Assembly: GCF_037071985.1 (NCBI RefSeq)
Contig: NZ_JAXHDF010000003.1
Coordinates: 186,001 to 250,000, forward strand
Direction: 5' to 3'
Length of the DNA stretch: 64,000 nt
Source: Pseudogracilibacillus sp037071985
GTDB lineage: Bacteria; Bacillota; Bacilli; Bacillales; Amphibacillaceae
Shown here: in pieces, positions 62,955 to 64,000 of the stretch
How the letters are laid out: each line of letters starts with the position of its first letter
Position numbering within the stretch: the first letter of the stretch is position 1
Translations under genes and position numbers: made by a program
The notes under the pieces: generated by a model
The model's database searches: none
What the model was told of the DNA's origin: nothing
What the model saw: the letters and a program-made list of their open reading frames with translations, nothing else

Positions 62955-63467
62955 TTACTTATTTAATAGTTTTAATGACTCTCTAATAAAAGCGGGCAGG
63001 TCATCTGGTGTACGGCTTGTCACAAGTTGATTATGACATACGAAAACCTCTTCATCGTGATAGGTTGCTCCCGCATTTTCTAAGTCAACTTTGATCGATT
63101 TATACCCTGTTGCATCTCTGCCGTCCAATGTTTTTGCTGTAATCAATAATTGCGGACCGTGACAGATGGCAAAAACAGGTTTATCCGCATCCATAAACGC
63201 TTTTGCAAAGGAAACGAAACGATCATCAGCTCTAAGCTGATCCGGTGAGAAACCGCCTGGAATAAATAAAGCATCAAAATCATCTGGCTGGACTTCATCA
63301 ATACTAGCGTCGATCTCTACTTCCGTACCATTTTTTCCTTTTACTTTGTTGTCTTTTTCTTTTTCAATCACTACTACCTCATGACCGTTTTCCCGGAATG
63401 AATTTGCCGGTTCGGTATATTCGGAGTCCTCAAACATATCTGTCATTACGGTTGCAATTTTTGCCAT
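62955..63467 (-). CDS. DJ-1/PfpI-family protein (YfkM-like stress protein)
   Basis: 170 residues. The nucleophile-elbow Cys102-His103 lies in FAICHGPQLLI. ALFIPGGFSPDQLRAD and the C-terminal LVTSRTPDDLPAFIRESLKLL are typical of PfpI-type enzymes. Homologues include B. subtilis YfkM (general stress protein 18) and glyoxalase/deglycase proteins. Minus-strand ribosome binding site AGGAGTGA. Likely a stress-response gene. Confidence 0.9.
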   Translation of the reverse strand: MAKIATVMTDMFEDSEYTEPANSFRENGHEVVVIEKEKDNKVKGKNGTEVEIDASIDEVQPDDFDALFIPGGFSPDQLRADDRFVSFAKAFMDADKPVFAICHGPQLLITAKTLDGRDATGYKSIKVDLENAGATYHDEEVFVCHNQLVTSRTPDDLPAFIRESLKLLNK

Positions 63468-63532
63468 AATACGTCACTCCTCTACATTGTACTTTCTTTT
63501 CATATACCTCTTTTATAGCTTAATAAAACATA

Positions 63533-64000
63533 TTAACGAAATTTAGAAACAAAAGGATTATTTTTTTCAAAAAAACGCCAAGGATAATCAGCTGCTTCCC
63601 CAGTGTTCCTCACACCAACTCGAGGTGAAGTGTCTATCTCATTTACAGTCTTTCCTTCCACTATATATAGTGGTTTGTCAGTTAAAGCATGTCCGTAATA
63701 GTTCATATTTATATGAAGTGCTTTTGTTAATTTTCCTGGTCCGTTCGTTAATTCGAAATCATTTTTTATTTTTGGCCGATTAAGTCGCATATATGTAATT
63801 CCTTGAATTGGTTCCAGTGCACGAATGAGCACGGCATGTGGTACCCCAATCGGACCTGCAACAACATTAATTAATGTATGGGTATGCATTTGGTATATAT
63901 AGGCTAGTCCAGGTCTATCAAACATAATCTCTGTCCGTTTGGTCCGCCGATTATTGAAACTGTGTGCAGCTTGATCTTGTGGTCCTTTATACGCTTCTGT
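63533..64000 (-). CDS. DNA-3-methyladenine glycosylase (AAG/MPG family), N-terminus outside window
   Basis: The minus-strand frame is open to the window edge (TEAYKGPQDQAAHSFNNRRTK precedes the first visible Met), so about 155 C-terminal residues are present. YKGPQDQAAHSFNNRRTKR, MFDRPGLAYIYQMH and GVPHAVLIRALEP are hallmarks of the alkyladenine glycosylase fold, and NGPGKLTKALHI binds the DNA. The enzyme removes alkylated purines. The catalytic Glu normally in the preceding segment (TEAY) is seen. Confidence 0.93.
   Translation of the reverse strand, partial: TEAYKGPQDQAAHSFNNRRTKRTEIMFDRPGLAYIYQMHTHTLINVVAGPIGVPHAVLIRALEPIQGITYMRLNRPKIKNDFELTNGPGKLTKALHINMNYYGHALTDKPLYIVEGKTVNEIDTSPRVGVRNTGEAADYPWRFFEKNNPFVSKFR

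Overview
The window is a low-GC, AT-rich chromosomal segment of a Gram-positive Firmicute, most likely a Bacillaceae member close to Oceanobacillus, Gracilibacillus or Virgibacillus. This is an inference from the strong AGGAGG-type ribosome binding sites, frequent TTG/GTG starts, lipoproteins instead of periplasmic proteins, B. subtilis-style families (YesM/YesN, PucR, ROK, SorC, YbjQ, a YhjB/YhjC-like pair), CcpA-type cre-like sites and Bacillaceae-style dispersed repeats. No rRNA, tRNA, phage, transposase or CRISPR array was seen.

Region 1 (1-4.6 kb) holds the 3' end of a LarA-like nickel-pincer enzyme, an SDR dehydrogenase, a gluconokinase-type FGGY kinase, LarB and a free-standing LarC C-terminal domain. 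It reads as a sugar-acid epimerase module with part of its own cofactor pathway. Region 2 (4.7-18.8 kb) is a pectin/rhamnogalacturonan-oligosaccharide locus: ABC importer, GH105 unsaturated-uronyl hydrolase, YesM/YesN two-component system and the complete KduI-KduD-KdgK-KdgA route to pyruvate and glyceraldehyde-3-phosphate, followed by a TIM-barrel isomerase and an inositol-monophosphatase-like enzyme. Region 3 (18.9-22.6 kb) has a FecCD-type metal/chelate ABC importer and a lipoprotein cyclophilin.

Region 4 (22.7-35.2 kb) has an AtoE-type carboxylate transporter and a polar amino-acid ABC importer. That importer is interrupted by a dispersed repeat and followed by a decayed second ATPase. 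A divergent PucR regulator then faces an operon of class III aminotransferase, CoA-transferase A/B, thiolase and M20 deacylase, resembling the B. subtilis YodT-YodS-YodR-YodQ set plus a thiolase. Region 5 (35.4-42.2 kb) is a SorC-regulated ribose-type ABC operon that ends with a TrpA-like aldolase and an FGGY kinase. Its substrate is unknown, and it is the best candidate here for an undescribed pathway. Region 6 (42.3-50.2 kb) is an amino-sugar-like operon: SSS symporter, AGE epimerase, neutral-ceramidase-like hydrolase, divergent NagB and NagA, SIS protein and ROK regulator, with a long palindrome at its promoter and no sugar kinase.

Region 7 (50.3-64 kb) is mostly housekeeping and small conserved genes: a membrane protein, an SSS/DUF3311 pair, Ung, YbjQ, an alkaline-phosphatase-superfamily phosphodiesterase, a CHY zinc finger protein, a DUF2089/SHOCT-like pair, a Gfo/Idh/MocA oxidoreductase, thymidine kinase, a TPR lipoprotein, MscS, a DJ-1/PfpI protein and a truncated 3-methyladenine DNA glycosylase.

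A dispersed repeat family with imperfect terminal inverted repeats occurs at about 1.2, 25.1 and 59.6 kb. Related modules lie at 8.1 kb and 28 kb.
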